Below, piece after piece: positions 47,770-56,808 of a DNA stretch of 64,000 bases (positions are counted from its first letter, which is position 1; each line of letters begins with the position of its first letter). The position numbers and the translations under genes are program-made. The stretch lies in assembly GCF_025148125.1 (NCBI RefSeq), contig NZ_CP102267.1:447001-511000 (forward strand), written 5' to 3'. This stretch comes from Blautia wexlerae DSM 19850 (GTDB lineage: Bacteria; Bacillota; Clostridia; Lachnospirales; Lachnospiraceae). The notes under the pieces were generated by a model. It saw only the letters and a list, made by a program, of their open reading frames with translations. It was not told the origin of the DNA and did not search any database.

Positions 47770-48429
47770 TTGAGTAAATATTATTCTATACATGAATTTT
47801 CAAAAATTATAGGCGTATCTGCCCAGACATTACGAAATTGGGATGCCAATGGAAAACTTCATCCGCATCATACTACAGTAAGTGGCTATAGATATTATTC
47901 TGATGAGCAACTCAACCAGGTAATAAATGTAAAGCCTAAAAAACGCATTACAATTGGATATTGTCGCGTTTCCAGCCATAAACAGAAAGATGATCTGGAA
48001 CGACAGATTGATAATGTTAAGACATATCTTTTGGCAAAAGGACAGCCATTTGAGGTAATAAGTGATATCGGTTCCGGGATTAATTATAAGAAAAAAGGAC
48101 TTCAGGAATTGATCAGGCGAATATCTCAAAATCAGGTTGAAAAGGTTGTTGTTTTATATAAAGACCGGCTATTGCGATTTGGTTTTGAGCTGATAGAATA
48201 TATCGCTTCACTTTATAATTGTGAGATTGAGATTATTGATAATACTGAAAAATCCGAACAGCAGGAACTTGTTGAGGATCTGGTTCAGATAATCACAGTA
48301 TTCAGTTGTAAATTACAAGGAAAACCAGCGAATAAAGCTAAGAAACTTATCCGTGAACTGATACAGGAGGAAACAGATGGTAAAAGCCATAAAAGTAATG
48401 CTGATACCAAACAATGTACAGAAAACTAA
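47770..48429 (+). CDS. IS607-family serine recombinase (TnpA)
   Basis: 219 residues. A MerR-like helix-turn-helix at the N-terminus (YYSIHEFSKIIGVSAQTLRNWDANGKL) precedes a resolvase catalytic domain with the nucleophilic serine in GYCRVSSHKQKDDLERQ and the KDRLLRFGFELIEYI segment. The reversed domain order (DNA-binding first) is typical of IS607. I chose the TTG at 47770, eight bases after AAAGGAG; an upstream TTG at 47752 sits on the ribosome site. It overlaps tnpB by 53 bases. Confidence 0.92.
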   Translation: MSKYYSIHEFSKIIGVSAQTLRNWDANGKLHPHHTTVSGYRYYSDEQLNQVINVKPKKRITIGYCRVSSHKQKDDLERQIDNVKTYLLAKGQPFEVISDIGSGINYKKKGLQELIRRISQNQVEKVVVLYKDRLLRFGFELIEYIASLYNCEIEIIDNTEKSEQQELVEDLVQIITVFSCKLQGKPANKAKKLIRELIQEETDGKSHKSNADTKQCTEN

Positions 48430-49540
48430 GATGTTTCAGTACGCAGGTGCTTCAAGATTTGCCTATAACTGGGCTTTGGCCAGGGAAATAGAAAACTATG
48501 AAAAAGGTGAAAAATTCCTTTCAGATGCAGAACTCAGAAAAGAATTTACAAAGCTTAGACATTCTGATGAATATGCATGGTTACTGAGTATTTCAAATAA
48601 TGTAACCAAACAGGCGATCAAAGATGCCTGTACTGCTTATAAGAATTTTTTCAAAGGTTTGCAGAAATTCCCAAGATTCAAGTCAAAAAAGAGATCAATG
48701 CCGAAGTTCTATCAGGACAACGTTAAGATACGATTCAGTAATACCCACGTTAAATTTGAAGGCTTTTCCTCCAGCAGGAAGGCAAATAAGCAAAAAATGA
48801 ATTGGGTAAGACTTGCAGAACATGGAAGGATTCCGACAGATGCTAAATATATGAATCCGCGAATATCCTTTGACGGATTGAACTGGTGGATCAGTGTATG
48901 TGTAGAATTTCCTGACTGCAGGGAAACACTTAATGATGACGGAGTCGGCATAGACCTGGGAATCAAAGATCTGGCGATCTGTTCTGATGGAACTAAGTAT
49001 AAGAACATCAATAAGAGTCAGAAAGTAAAGAAACTAGAAAAACAGAAACGCAGATTACAGCGTAGTATCTCTCGTTCTTACGAGAAAAATAAGAAAGGGG
49101 AAAGTTACTGTAAAACAAATAATGTAATCAAAAAGGAAAAACTTTTATTAAAACGAAATCACAGATTAACAAACATCCGTAAAAATTATTTAAATCAGGC
49201 AATATCGGAGATCGTAAATCGAAAACCAAGATTTATATGTATTGAAGATTTGAATGTCAGCGGAATGATGAAAAACAGACATTTATCCAAAGCAGTTCAG
49301 GTACAGGGATTTTTTTGGTTTAGAAAACAGCTTGAATATAGGTGCAGCGATAAAGGAATCCAGCTTATTGTAGCTGATCGGTTTTATCCATCATCAAAGC
49401 TTTGCAGCTGTTGTGGAAACATCAAAAAAGATTTGAAGTTATCTGACAGAGTTTATAGATGTGCGTGTGGGAATATGATTGACAGAGATTTCCAGGCATC
49501 TATAAATCTCAAGACTTATGGAGAAAAATTTGCAGGCTGA
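48377..49540 (+). CDS. tnpB: TnpB RNA-guided nuclease of the IS607 element
   Basis: 387 residues, intact. N-terminal KAIKVMLIPNNVQKTKMFQYAGASRFAYNWAL is the standard helix-turn-helix start. RuvC residues are D193 (GIDLGIKD), E290 (CIEDLNVSG) and D371 (RDFQASINL). The zinc ribbon is complete (SKLCSCCGNIKK...YRCACGNMIDRD). The upstream TACAGGAGGAAACAG is its ribosome site, inside tnpA. Compare with the degenerate ribbon of the TnpB at 36.1 kb. Confidence 0.94.
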   Translation: MVKAIKVMLIPNNVQKTKMFQYAGASRFAYNWALAREIENYEKGEKFLSDAELRKEFTKLRHSDEYAWLLSISNNVTKQAIKDACTAYKNFFKGLQKFPRFKSKKRSMPKFYQDNVKIRFSNTHVKFEGFSSSRKANKQKMNWVRLAEHGRIPTDAKYMNPRISFDGLNWWISVCVEFPDCRETLNDDGVGIDLGIKDLAICSDGTKYKNINKSQKVKKLEKQKRRLQRSISRSYEKNKKGESYCKTNNVIKKEKLLLKRNHRLTNIRKNYLNQAISEIVNRKPRFICIEDLNVSGMMKNRHLSKAVQVQGFFWFRKQLEYRCSDKGIQLIVADRFYPSSKLCSCCGNIKKDLKLSDRVYRCACGNMIDRDFQASINLKTYGEKFAG

Positions 49541-49700
49541 CACTGAAACGTTAATGCAAATATGTACGGATACGTTAGTCCGGAATTTACGCCTATGGAG
49601 AGTACAGGAACTTGTGAGTAGATTGATATTTATATCATCAAAAGCATACTCGTTGAAGTAGGAATGGAACATAGAAGTTTATAACTTTTTATAAGTTTTC
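49541..49700 (+). ncRNA. Probable guide-RNA/right-end region of the IS607 TnpB
   Basis: About 150 gene-free bases after tnpB with inverted segments (GTACGGATACGTTAGTCCGG, TTGATATTTATATCATCAA). TnpB guide RNAs lie at this place. Fold assignment is only by eye. Confidence 0.4.
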
Positions 49701-49716
49701 AGTAACGGTATTTTGA

Positions 49717-50097
49717 ATGCAGATCAGAAAATCAGCGGAGGATTATTTGGAGGCAATCCTGGTATTGTCAAAACAGGGTGGCGGAGTTCGTTCTATAGAT
49801 ATTGCAACGATGCTTGGGGTATCGAAACCGAGTGTAAGTCATGCTATGAAGCTGCTTCGTGAGGATGGTTATATTGCGATGGACCGTTATGGTACGGTGA
49901 CACTTCTGGATAAAGGGGCTCAGATTGCAACGCATATTTATGAACGCCATACAGTGTTGAGTAAAATGTTGGAACGTCTCGGCGTAAGCCCGGAAGTTGC
50001 AAAAGAAGATGCGTGTAAGTTAGAGCATGACCTGAGCGATGAGAGTTTTACTAGGATAAAGGAGCACTTCCACAAGGTGATTGGGGAAGTTGAATAG
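49717..50097 (+). CDS. DtxR/MntR-family metal-dependent regulator
   Basis: 126 residues. Winged helix at the N-terminus (SAEDYLEAILVLSKQGGGVRSIDIATMLGVSKPSVSHAMKLLREDGYI), then the metal-binding dimerisation part with RHTVLSKML, CKLEHDLSDESF and ending soon after; no SH3 domain, like MntR. It represses metal-uptake genes with Mn or Fe. No Shine-Dalgarno is obvious before the ATG (TTTTGAATG). The IS607 element ends just upstream and may have replaced the natural promoter. Confidence 0.88.
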   Translation: MQIRKSAEDYLEAILVLSKQGGGVRSIDIATMLGVSKPSVSHAMKLLREDGYIAMDRYGTVTLLDKGAQIATHIYERHTVLSKMLERLGVSPEVAKEDACKLEHDLSDESFTRIKEHFHKVIGEVE

Positions 50098-50107
50098 CGG
50101 ATAAAAT

Positions 50108-50158
50108 AAACTCCCCCCGTCGGATGAATTTCTGACGAAGTGGGGAGTTTATTTTTTA
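50108..50158 (+). terminator. Rho-independent terminator
   Basis: AAACTCCCC pairs with GGGGAGTTT around CCGTCGGATGAATTTCTGACGAAGT-type internal pairing (split here by a shorter inner stem CGTC/GACG), followed by ATTTTTT. Confidence 0.85.
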
Positions 50159-50185
50159 AGTTAGTCATCTACTAACACTCATAAA

Positions 50186-51828
50186 GAGGGTGTAAAAATT
50201 CTTGTGTCTATGGAAAGTAAATCTTTCTGATAAGAAATAGATATGTAAAATTTTGCTGTCGAATTAATAATTATGCGGCTGTCGAATATATCTTTGTACT
50301 TACAGTATTGCCATGTAGGAAAATTATATACATCATTTTCGATTTTTTGCATGATAAGTAAGGCATCATGATTATTGCCTTTTGTGGGCTCTGCCCACAC
50401 CCGACCTCTGGAATAGGATCGGAAATTTCTGGCAATAATATAAATGCCGAAGGAATAGACAGAGAGCAGGAATGCGGGGCTTAAAAGAGCTTCCCCATTC
50501 CTGCTTTTCTTTTCTCTTACAGATAAGCAGTAAGCCGTTCTCCGTAAAGGACGATCAGCTGATTCAATACCTGATCCCAGTTCCGGTATCTCTGCGTCCA
50601 CTTTTTGACTACGTTCTCACTGGCAAGATACAGCATCTTTTCCAATGCAGAATCGCTTGGGAATACGCTTTTTGTTTTCGTGACTTTCCGATACTGACGG
50701 TTTAATCCTTCTATGATATTTGTCGTGTACATAATGCGTCTGATATCATTAGAAAACTGGAAAAAGGAACTTACATCTTCCCAATTATTTTCCCAGTTAC
50801 TGATCGCATACGGATATTTCTTCCCCCATTTTTCTTTCATGTTCTCCAGCTCTGTTAAAGCGGCTGTTTCGTTCGGAGCATTGTACACTTCTTTGAAATC
50901 CGAGGAAAACTTTTTCAGATCATTATAATTTACATATTTGAAAGAATTGCGGAGCATATGGATCACACATCTCTGGATCTCTGCCTGCGGATAGACTGCC
51001 TGAATCGCTTCTTTAAAACCCGGAAGACCATCCACGCAGAAGAAAAGAACATCTTTTACTCCGCGGTTCTTAAGATCATTGAGCATTCCAAGCCAGAACT
51101 TGCTGGTTTCATTTGCGCCTGCTGTGATGCTGAGGATATCTTTGTATCCCTCCACTGTAACGCCAGGAACTACATACGCAGCACGACTCAGGATTCTGCC
51201 ATCCTCACGTACTTTATAATGAATACAGTCCATAAAGACAAACGGATAAACCGGGTTCAGAGGACGGGACTGCCATTCTTTAACCTGAGGAAGTATCTTG
51301 TCTGTGATCTTGCTGACCATTTCAGCTGACAGCTCAATCCCATAAAGATCCTGAAGCTGGTCGTGGATGTCACGTGTACTCATACCACGGGCATATAAAG
51401 ATATCACTTTTTCTTCAATCCCGGAAATATCTCTCTGGTATTTAGGGATGAGTTTTGGTTCAAACTCACCGTTACGGTCTCTTGGTACGTCGATTTGAAA
51501 TTCACCGTATTGACTCTTTAAGTTTTTTGTAGAATGACCATTTCTTTTATTATCTGTCTGTAGATCTCCCTTATGGTTTTTCTCGTATCCAGGAGTTGCA
51601 TCCAGTTCTGCCTCCATCAGCTCCTGCAGGATATCCTTGAAACTGTCTTTCAGAAGCGTGTATATATCTGCAACGCTATTAATGTTGTTTTCTGAGATGA
51701 TCTGTCGAATTTGTTCCTTTGCAACTGCCATAAAAAATACTCCTTTTCGATAAGAATTGTCATATCTGAATTCTTACCAAAAAGGAGTTATTTTTTACCA
51801 AAAACACAAACTATTTTACACTACCCTC
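50186..51828 (-). mobile_element. IS256-family insertion sequence
   Basis: The left end GAGGGTGTAAAAATTCTTGT is imperfectly inverted at the right end (complement GAGGGTAGTGTAAAATAGTT). A short ATAAA occurs on both sides, less than the usual 8-9 bp. Inserted between two convergent terminators. About 330 bases at its left (50186-50516) hold no gene. Confidence 0.8.
50517..51731 (-). CDS. IS256-family (mutator-type) transposase
   Basis: 404 residues. DDE core with D in VFMDCIHYKV, D in FFCVDGLPGF and E in TTNIIEGLNRQ; the conserved QRCVIHMLRNS segment is present. AAAAGGAGTA precedes the ATG. It appears intact. Confidence 0.95.
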   Translation of the reverse strand: MAVAKEQIRQIISENNINSVADIYTLLKDSFKDILQELMEAELDATPGYEKNHKGDLQTDNKRNGHSTKNLKSQYGEFQIDVPRDRNGEFEPKLIPKYQRDISGIEEKVISLYARGMSTRDIHDQLQDLYGIELSAEMVSKITDKILPQVKEWQSRPLNPVYPFVFMDCIHYKVREDGRILSRAAYVVPGVTVEGYKDILSITAGANETSKFWLGMLNDLKNRGVKDVLFFCVDGLPGFKEAIQAVYPQAEIQRCVIHMLRNSFKYVNYNDLKKFSSDFKEVYNAPNETAALTELENMKEKWGKKYPYAISNWENNWEDVSSFFQFSNDIRRIMYTTNIIEGLNRQYRKVTKTKSVFPSDSALEKMLYLASENVVKKWTQRYRNWDQVLNQLIVLYGERLTAYL

Positions 51829-51830
51829 AT

Positions 51831-51907
51831 AAAAATGTGGCTAATAAGAGATGAAGATTGTACTTTTCTTGCTTTATATAGAGCATACCTCATTAGCCAC
51901 ATTTTTT
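51831..51907. terminator. Bidirectional terminator after the RiPP operon
   Basis: AAAAATGTGGCTAAT pairs with ATTAGCCACATTTTT over a loop of about 45 bases; T-runs appear on both strands. It lies 4 bases after the precursor-like gene on the minus strand. Confidence 0.75.
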
Positions 51908-51910
51908 TAG

Positions 51911-52102
51911 TTACCGTCCTTCTCCATCTTCCGATATTGGTCCAATAACCTCAATAAATGCAACTCCTTGAAATCCAACGGCAGCTATAAAGAATGCAGC
52001 AACAGTTTCAACAACAGCAACTTGTGTCTGCCAAACATAATCATTCAAACCTGTTGGAGTTGGCGTATTAAGATTATTAACCTCTGGTGGCTGATATCCC
52101 AT
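51911..52102 (-). CDS. Putative RiPP precursor peptide, cysteine-free
   Basis: 63 residues with no Cys. A polar N-terminal half (MGYQPPEVNNLNTPTPTGLN, then DYVWQTQ) would be the leader. The C-terminal half is hydrophobic (VAVVETVAAFFIAAVG, FQGVAFIEVIGP) and ends SEDGEGR. Strong ribosome site GGGAGGAATAAA. It is the last gene of the operon, 16 bases after the radical SAM gene, with a terminator right behind; this fits a highly expressed peptide. No double-glycine cleavage site is obvious. I do not recognise the family. It could instead be a small membrane protein, but its location next to a maturase argues for a substrate. Confidence 0.75.
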   Translation of the reverse strand: MGYQPPEVNNLNTPTPTGLNDYVWQTQVAVVETVAAFFIAAVGFQGVAFIEVIGPISEDGEGR

Positions 52103-52118
52103 ATTTTATTCCTCCCGA

Positions 52119-53204
52119 CTATTTACTATAATGTTTTATCTTATCAACAATATCTTTAATTACAGTCATATCGTTTAAATCATTGTCAATAAGATCTATG
52201 TACAGCACGCTATCCATATTGATATCTGATATTACATTTGTAATTTCATCCATCTCACTTATGGATACCATTTTTGATACAAGAAATTGTACAATCTTTG
52301 TGCTCCATACCTTGTTTAACCCTTTATCCCAATATTCTTTCAATGAATGTTTTCTTATATTTCCAATTACTAATGGCAAATATGCAGAAACTACAATATC
52401 TCCATTAGCATGTACAACTACTTGATCTAAGAGATTATTTGCATTTTTATATCTTATCAAGTGATCCACCGGATCTCCCCATGTAATTTGAATTATTTTA
52501 GCATCGCCTTCTACTTCTAAACGTCTAACCGTATTCACAAGTTTTCTGTATTGAAATTCCGAAGGGATAATATCTTGATGTTTTTTTGCCCTGCCTAATA
52601 TCATGAGTGGTTGGCATCTCAAGTCAATAAAATCATTTTCTTCATCACGCCCACTCTCAATGAAAAGTCTTTTAAGTAAATCGTATACTTCTGTAATATC
52701 ATTAATATTAAATCTTGTGGGTGAAAAAGCAATAGACAGATGCATTCCTGTATTCTTTAAGACATATTCTATAGCTTTTAAAACTTGTTTATAGGCACCT
52801 GCCTGATTTCTTAGTTTATCATGAGAAGCTTTGTTTCCATCCAAGCTAAACTGAATAGAATTCAAACCCAGTTCGTCCAATTTTGCCAATGTGTCTTCTG
52901 TTGCCAAAAGTCCATTGGTAACCATTGAGGTCCTTATACCATTTTCTGTCAAAATTTTTAAAGAATCAAAAATTAATTCTTTTCTAAGGAGTGGTTCTCC
53001 GCCACATAAGCAGAGACTATATAGATTTATCGTTGACAGTGATTTCATAAATTCTAATACTTCATGATCTGATAATTCCGTTTTTATAACATCATTTTCG
53101 CCACTACTATTATAGCAATGAAGGCATCTTAAGTTACATTTGTTTGTTATGTCAATCGCAACATGGTGCGGTCCGATTAACACTTCACTATACCGATTTG
53201 CCAT
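52119..53204 (-). CDS. Radical SAM peptide maturase with cysteine-free SPASM-like C-terminus
   Basis: 361 residues. The radical SAM motif C23-x3-C27-x2-C30 (CNLRCLHC) and the SAM-binding CGGEPLLRKEL segment are intact. The C-terminal third (VVVHANGDIVVSAYLPLVIGNIRKHS followed by LKEYWDKGL) follows the SPASM pattern of PqqE-like enzymes, but where those have cysteines it has none, so auxiliary FeS clusters are unlikely. The ATG at 53204 follows AGGAGGGTAC; an earlier in-frame ATG at 53231 overlaps the preceding gene. The enzyme probably crosslinks or epimerises the adjacent peptide. The reaction type cannot be told from sequence. Confidence 0.88.
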   Translation of the reverse strand: MANRYSEVLIGPHHVAIDITNKCNLRCLHCYNSSGENDVIKTELSDHEVLEFMKSLSTINLYSLCLCGGEPLLRKELIFDSLKILTENGIRTSMVTNGLLATEDTLAKLDELGLNSIQFSLDGNKASHDKLRNQAGAYKQVLKAIEYVLKNTGMHLSIAFSPTRFNINDITEVYDLLKRLFIESGRDEENDFIDLRCQPLMILGRAKKHQDIIPSEFQYRKLVNTVRRLEVEGDAKIIQITWGDPVDHLIRYKNANNLLDQVVVHANGDIVVSAYLPLVIGNIRKHSLKEYWDKGLNKVWSTKIVQFLVSKMVSISEMDEITNVISDINMDSVLYIDLIDNDLNDMTVIKDIVDKIKHYSK

Positions 53205-53220
53205 TATGTACCCTCCTGAT

Positions 53221-54087
53221 CTAAAGAACATACATTTTTAAATTTATATTTTCTAAATATTCTTTTTCCATTACACCTTCAAGTCTAAATCCCGATTCTT
53301 TAACTATACTTTCCAACGCAGTTTCATTTTCTGGTATATACAATCTTAAACAATTGATTTTCTTGAAGGAAGCTTCTGAATAATATTTTTTCACAGCATT
53401 GATTGCCTGTTGAAATATATCTTGCGGAGTATCTATCATCTGTATTGTTGCACTATTTAGATATGTTTCCTGCGAAGGTTGAACGACAATAACGCCCATC
53501 AGCTGCGCATCTTCCTTCAGCAAAAAAAAGTCTTTATAATAACTATACAGAAATTGCCTAATAGCTATAAAAGAATAAAATTCACGTCTATCATTACCAA
53601 AAAAGTATTTTACCTTCTTTTCACCTGCTTCTGTTTCCTTAAAGAATTTTGCAAACATTTTTTGTGAAATTCTTATATCGCTTTCTTTTGCCAACGATAT
53701 ACTATATTCTTTTTCCAATTTTTCCTCTCCCTGAGCCAAAAATGGAGTATTATTCATGTCATTTTCTCCTTTCCATCTAATAACTCTAATACGAGTCAAA
53801 TTAAATAATGTAGCTTCTAAATCTGCTCCTATTTGCTCCTTTTCTACATCCTTATATTTAACGCATAATAAATCAAGAATTTCACCTACGGTTCTAGTTC
53901 CATCGCACGAATCCAAAATATACTTACTCGTTTCATTAAGCATCGTATAATTTAATTCTCCATTATCTGATAACAGAGAATAATAACCACTTTTTTCAGT
54001 TCGTATATACTTTATGCCCTCACTTCGTTTTTGCGGAATCATATTAATAATTCTTCTTATGTCCCCTAATTCAAATTTTTTTATCAT
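53221..54087 (-). CDS. PqqD-like recognition domain fused to GNAT-like domain
   Basis: 288 residues. Residues about 30-108 (GYYSLLSDNGELNYTMLNETSKYILDSCDGTRTVGEILDLL..., LFNLTRIRVI) form a PqqD/RRE domain that would bind the precursor leader. Residues about 125-288 look like a GNAT acyltransferase fold (FFLLKEDAQLMGVIVVQPS; ETALESIVKESGFRLEGVMEKEYLENINLKMYVL). The Asn/Glu-x-Ala-x-x-x-Tyr/Val-x-x-x-Gly-Phe pattern at the end is GNAT-like; acetyl-CoA loop residues are not clear. It may deliver the peptide to the radical SAM enzyme and acylate it. No good ribosome site at 54087; M16 (54042) is an alternative start. Confidence 0.75.
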   Translation of the reverse strand: MIKKFELGDIRRIINMIPQKRSEGIKYIRTEKSGYYSLLSDNGELNYTMLNETSKYILDSCDGTRTVGEILDLLCVKYKDVEKEQIGADLEATLFNLTRIRVIRWKGENDMNNTPFLAQGEEKLEKEYSISLAKESDIRISQKMFAKFFKETEAGEKKVKYFFGNDRREFYSFIAIRQFLYSYYKDFFLLKEDAQLMGVIVVQPSQETYLNSATIQMIDTPQDIFQQAINAVKKYYSEASFKKINCLRLYIPENETALESIVKESGFRLEGVMEKEYLENINLKMYVL

Positions 54088-54200
54088 TGATTCATTACTG
54101 AGACATTCTTTTCTCAGCCGTTCTCCTTCCTATATATTATTTATAGTCATGAGGATTTACCTTACTTTTCTCCTCTACTATAGCCATAATAAATTAAATT

Positions 54201-55835
54201 TTAAAGTTTTACTTCTCGCCCAGAGTTCAAATCTACAACATAATCACTTATCCCCATTAATTCTTTATCATGTGTTAATACAATCAAAAGTTTATTTTGT
54301 ATCCTATTTTTTAGATATTCAAACAGCTCTTCCTTACTACTTTTGTCTAATTCAATTGTTGGTTCGTCTAAAATCAAAACATCTGATTTTTTATGAAGTG
54401 CCATCCACAGATTTATCTTTCTTAATTCTCCGCCAGATAAATTCTCACAGCTTTTATCAATATTCATCTTAATTGTTGTTATGAACTCTGATAATTCTTC
54501 TTGATCTTTTTCCAATGTAATACATATATTTTTTTTACTCTTCGCTAATCCTTTTTCCAAAAATTCAATTACACTATCCGAAGATAAATACAATCTTTGT
54601 GGAACTACGGAAAACTTTTCTTTTCTGAGTTTATCCCAGTCAAGCTCTTTCATCTTTATTCCATTAACCTCTAAATCTCCCTCAAATTCGGTATATAACC
54701 CAGTTATTATTTTAAGCAAAGTACTTTTTCCACATCCGTTTGGTCCTATAATCGCATATTTCTTCCCTTTATAGAAATCACATGTAAATTTATTTATTAT
54801 TACATTTTCTGTACCTTTTACTAAATAAGAAAAAGTAAGATTTTTTAGGCTTAATTTTTCTAGTGTTTCCACATTCGCATTTCCTTTTTCTAAGCTATCA
54901 TAACTCATAATCTTTATAATACGTGAAAATGAAGCTTTTGAATCCTGCAATTCCTTTATATATCCAATATAATATTTAACAATTTTTAAAAACATCCCGA
55001 AATATGTATTTATCATTGTAAATTGTCCGATAGTCATTCCACCATGGATTATACTTATACCTCCAATAACAAACATAATTGACTGAAAAATCGTTGCTAT
55101 AATACTATCAACTGAAGTAAAAATATACTCTATTTTTTTTGCCCCTACAAGCACTGGTAAATAGTTTCCAAAAGCATGATTAAGTTCTTTTTCACTAACT
55201 TCATACAAAGAGTGCAACTGAATATTAAAAATTTGACAAATTTGTGAACTAAATTTACTGAAGAACTTACTATCTGCTTCTTTTTTATCCAAAAATTTTT
55301 CATATAACGGTTGATGCATATTTGCATATAAAATTATATATGGTACAATTAATACGACCATTAAAACTAACAGATACTTATTTATAGATATAAATAAACA
55401 TATTATAGCCATTGCCAAGATAACATTCATAAACATAGGGATAATATTTGATATGACAAATCCCGTTATAACATTTACATCTGTATTTATTTGCTGTGTT
55501 AAATATGTAGAATCTATAGTCTCCACAATACTTAGCTTAACCTTTTCAAAATGCTTTGTTATATCTCTTAATAGATCGAAAGAAACTTGACTTGTAATTT
55601 TTACCGATAAGGTATTTTTACAATATGCTAATACAACTCCCGCTATCCCAATTAACATTATTATACTCGATAAATATACGACTCTATGAACATCCTTATT
55701 ATTGATCATAAAATCTACAAAACTTCCCGTAAGATATGGGGAAATGGACATTATCAAAAATGTTATAATGATAATTACTATAAGAAGGTATGATTTTTTA
55801 TTTTTAAAAAATCTATGCAATACATATTTAAACAT
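54201..55835 (-). CDS. ABC exporter, fused membrane and ATPase domains
   Basis: 544 residues from the ATG at 55835 (TTG at 55841 is an alternative). Six membrane helices lie in the first 320 residues; the ATPase domain has Walker A IIGPNGCGKST, signature LSGGELRKI, Walker B VLILDEPT and the switch His in LTHD. No C39 leader peptidase domain is present, so leader removal needs another protease. It probably exports the matured peptide. About 110 bases separate it from the next gene. Confidence 0.9.
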   Translation of the reverse strand: MFKYVLHRFFKNKKSYLLIVIIIITFLIMSISPYLTGSFVDFMINNKDVHRVVYLSSIIMLIGIAGVVLAYCKNTLSVKITSQVSFDLLRDITKHFEKVKLSIVETIDSTYLTQQINTDVNVITGFVISNIIPMFMNVILAMAIICLFISINKYLLVLMVVLIVPYIILYANMHQPLYEKFLDKKEADSKFFSKFSSQICQIFNIQLHSLYEVSEKELNHAFGNYLPVLVGAKKIEYIFTSVDSIIATIFQSIMFVIGGISIIHGGMTIGQFTMINTYFGMFLKIVKYYIGYIKELQDSKASFSRIIKIMSYDSLEKGNANVETLEKLSLKNLTFSYLVKGTENVIINKFTCDFYKGKKYAIIGPNGCGKSTLLKIITGLYTEFEGDLEVNGIKMKELDWDKLRKEKFSVVPQRLYLSSDSVIEFLEKGLAKSKKNICITLEKDQEELSEFITTIKMNIDKSCENLSGGELRKINLWMALHKKSDVLILDEPTIELDKSSKEELFEYLKNRIQNKLLIVLTHDKELMGISDYVVDLNSGREVKL

Positions 55836-55850
55836 TTCCAATCAACCTTA

Positions 55851-56438
55851 CTAATAATTTTTAAATTTCCGTCTATAAAACAAATAAGAAATCACCCCTG
55901 GAATTATGATCCAAAGCGCAACTATACATATTGCCAAATTTTTATTATTAACAAATGGTATTAGCCCCAAGTATATAATAGCAAGTGGCAAACTACAATA
56001 TTCCAGTAACCGATGACCGATATTCCAAGTTTCTTCATCTGCTAATAGCCACGGTAATCTCAAACCTATGTATCTATTAAATGGTATTTTTCCTGCAATA
56101 TTTCCAAACCATACTATAATAATTATTATAAAGGCATTCGCAAACATACGTTCAGTATATTCGGTAAATAACTCTTTTTCTGTTAAGACAATTCCTACTA
56201 CTGCAATTATTACCATTACCAAGCAGAAAACTATCGCTTTTTTTAAAGTTCTTGTTTTTACTCGATCCTCTGAAACATCCGTCAAAAGTGTTATATTTTT
56301 ATACAAAAACACCCCTGCACCGAGTGAAAATGCTATTGCTAAACAAACACTAATATATTTGTTTTGCAAAAAAAGAATCAGTACTATAACTATCATCGTA
56401 GCGAGATATAGAAATCTCCGTGCACTATTTTTACCCAT
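55851..56438 (-). CDS. SdpI-family membrane protein, putative immunity protein
   Basis: 195 residues, about six hydrophobic segments. The central part (WFGNIAGKIPFNRYIGLRLPWLLADEETWNIGHRLLEY) is the SdpI signature; Bacillus SdpI protects cells from the SdpC killing factor and controls the SdpR repressor. In a peptide operon this suggests self-immunity. AGAAGGAC precedes the ATG. Confidence 0.85.
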   Translation of the reverse strand: MGKNSARRFLYLATMIVIVLILFLQNKYISVCLAIAFSLGAGVFLYKNITLLTDVSEDRVKTRTLKKAIVFCLVMVIIAVVGIVLTEKELFTEYTERMFANAFIIIIIVWFGNIAGKIPFNRYIGLRLPWLLADEETWNIGHRLLEYCSLPLAIIYLGLIPFVNNKNLAICIVALWIIIPGVISYLFYRRKFKNY

Positions 56439-56592
56439 TTATGTGTCCTTCTTTCTATCACAAAAACTTAAAATTTCCATATTTTCGATGTTGAAAATTC
56501 CATCAAAGCAGTTGATCAGTGAATTCAGGAAATCAGCACTGCTCAACACGCAAAATATCGCATTGTCCCGTCCGCTTTAAATTTATTTTTCT

Positions 56593-56808
56593 CTACTCTC
56601 TCAACGATCTAATGCAAATTATTATTCCTGTTATTATCCATAACGAAAAAAATACTACCGGTATCAATGTGTCATTTGCTATTAAATTAATCAACCATCC
56701 CTCACTTCCATTGATTATACTTTGGTGGAAAAGGGTATACGTAAAAACAATCAAGAAACCTATATCTCCAAACCCCAGAAAACTAAGCCCTAAAATAAAT
56801 TTTCTCAT
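56593..56808 (-). CDS. Small two-helix membrane protein
   Basis: 71 residues (MRKFILGLSFLGFGDIGFL...), hydrophobic segments at about 4-25 and 47-67. The ATG at 56808 has GAGGGAGA upstream; an ATG at 56856 is possible. No family recognised. The position between the exported protein and the SdpI-like gene suggests a role in immunity or export. Confidence 0.65.
   Translation of the reverse strand: MRKFILGLSFLGFGDIGFLIVFTYTLFHQSIINGSEGWLINLIANDTLIPVVFFSLWIITGIIICIRSLRE

Larger units (their letters stand above)
47640..49700 (+). mobile_element. IS607-family insertion sequence (approximate limits)
   Basis: Serine-recombinase tnpA overlapping tnpB, followed by a structured 3' region. IS607 elements lack terminal inverted repeats, so the exact ends cannot be set; TTTTATAAG occurs near both proposed ends (about 47723 and 49687). 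Confidence 0.75.

Noticed and set aside
50179..50601. 140-codon minus-strand frame left of the IS256 transposase
   Set aside because: It crosses the IS end and the transposase 3' end; no ribosome site and no recognisable protein.
51757..51948. 63-codon plus-strand frame at the RiPP terminator
   Set aside because: Runs through the IS end and the terminator hairpin; not credible as a gene.
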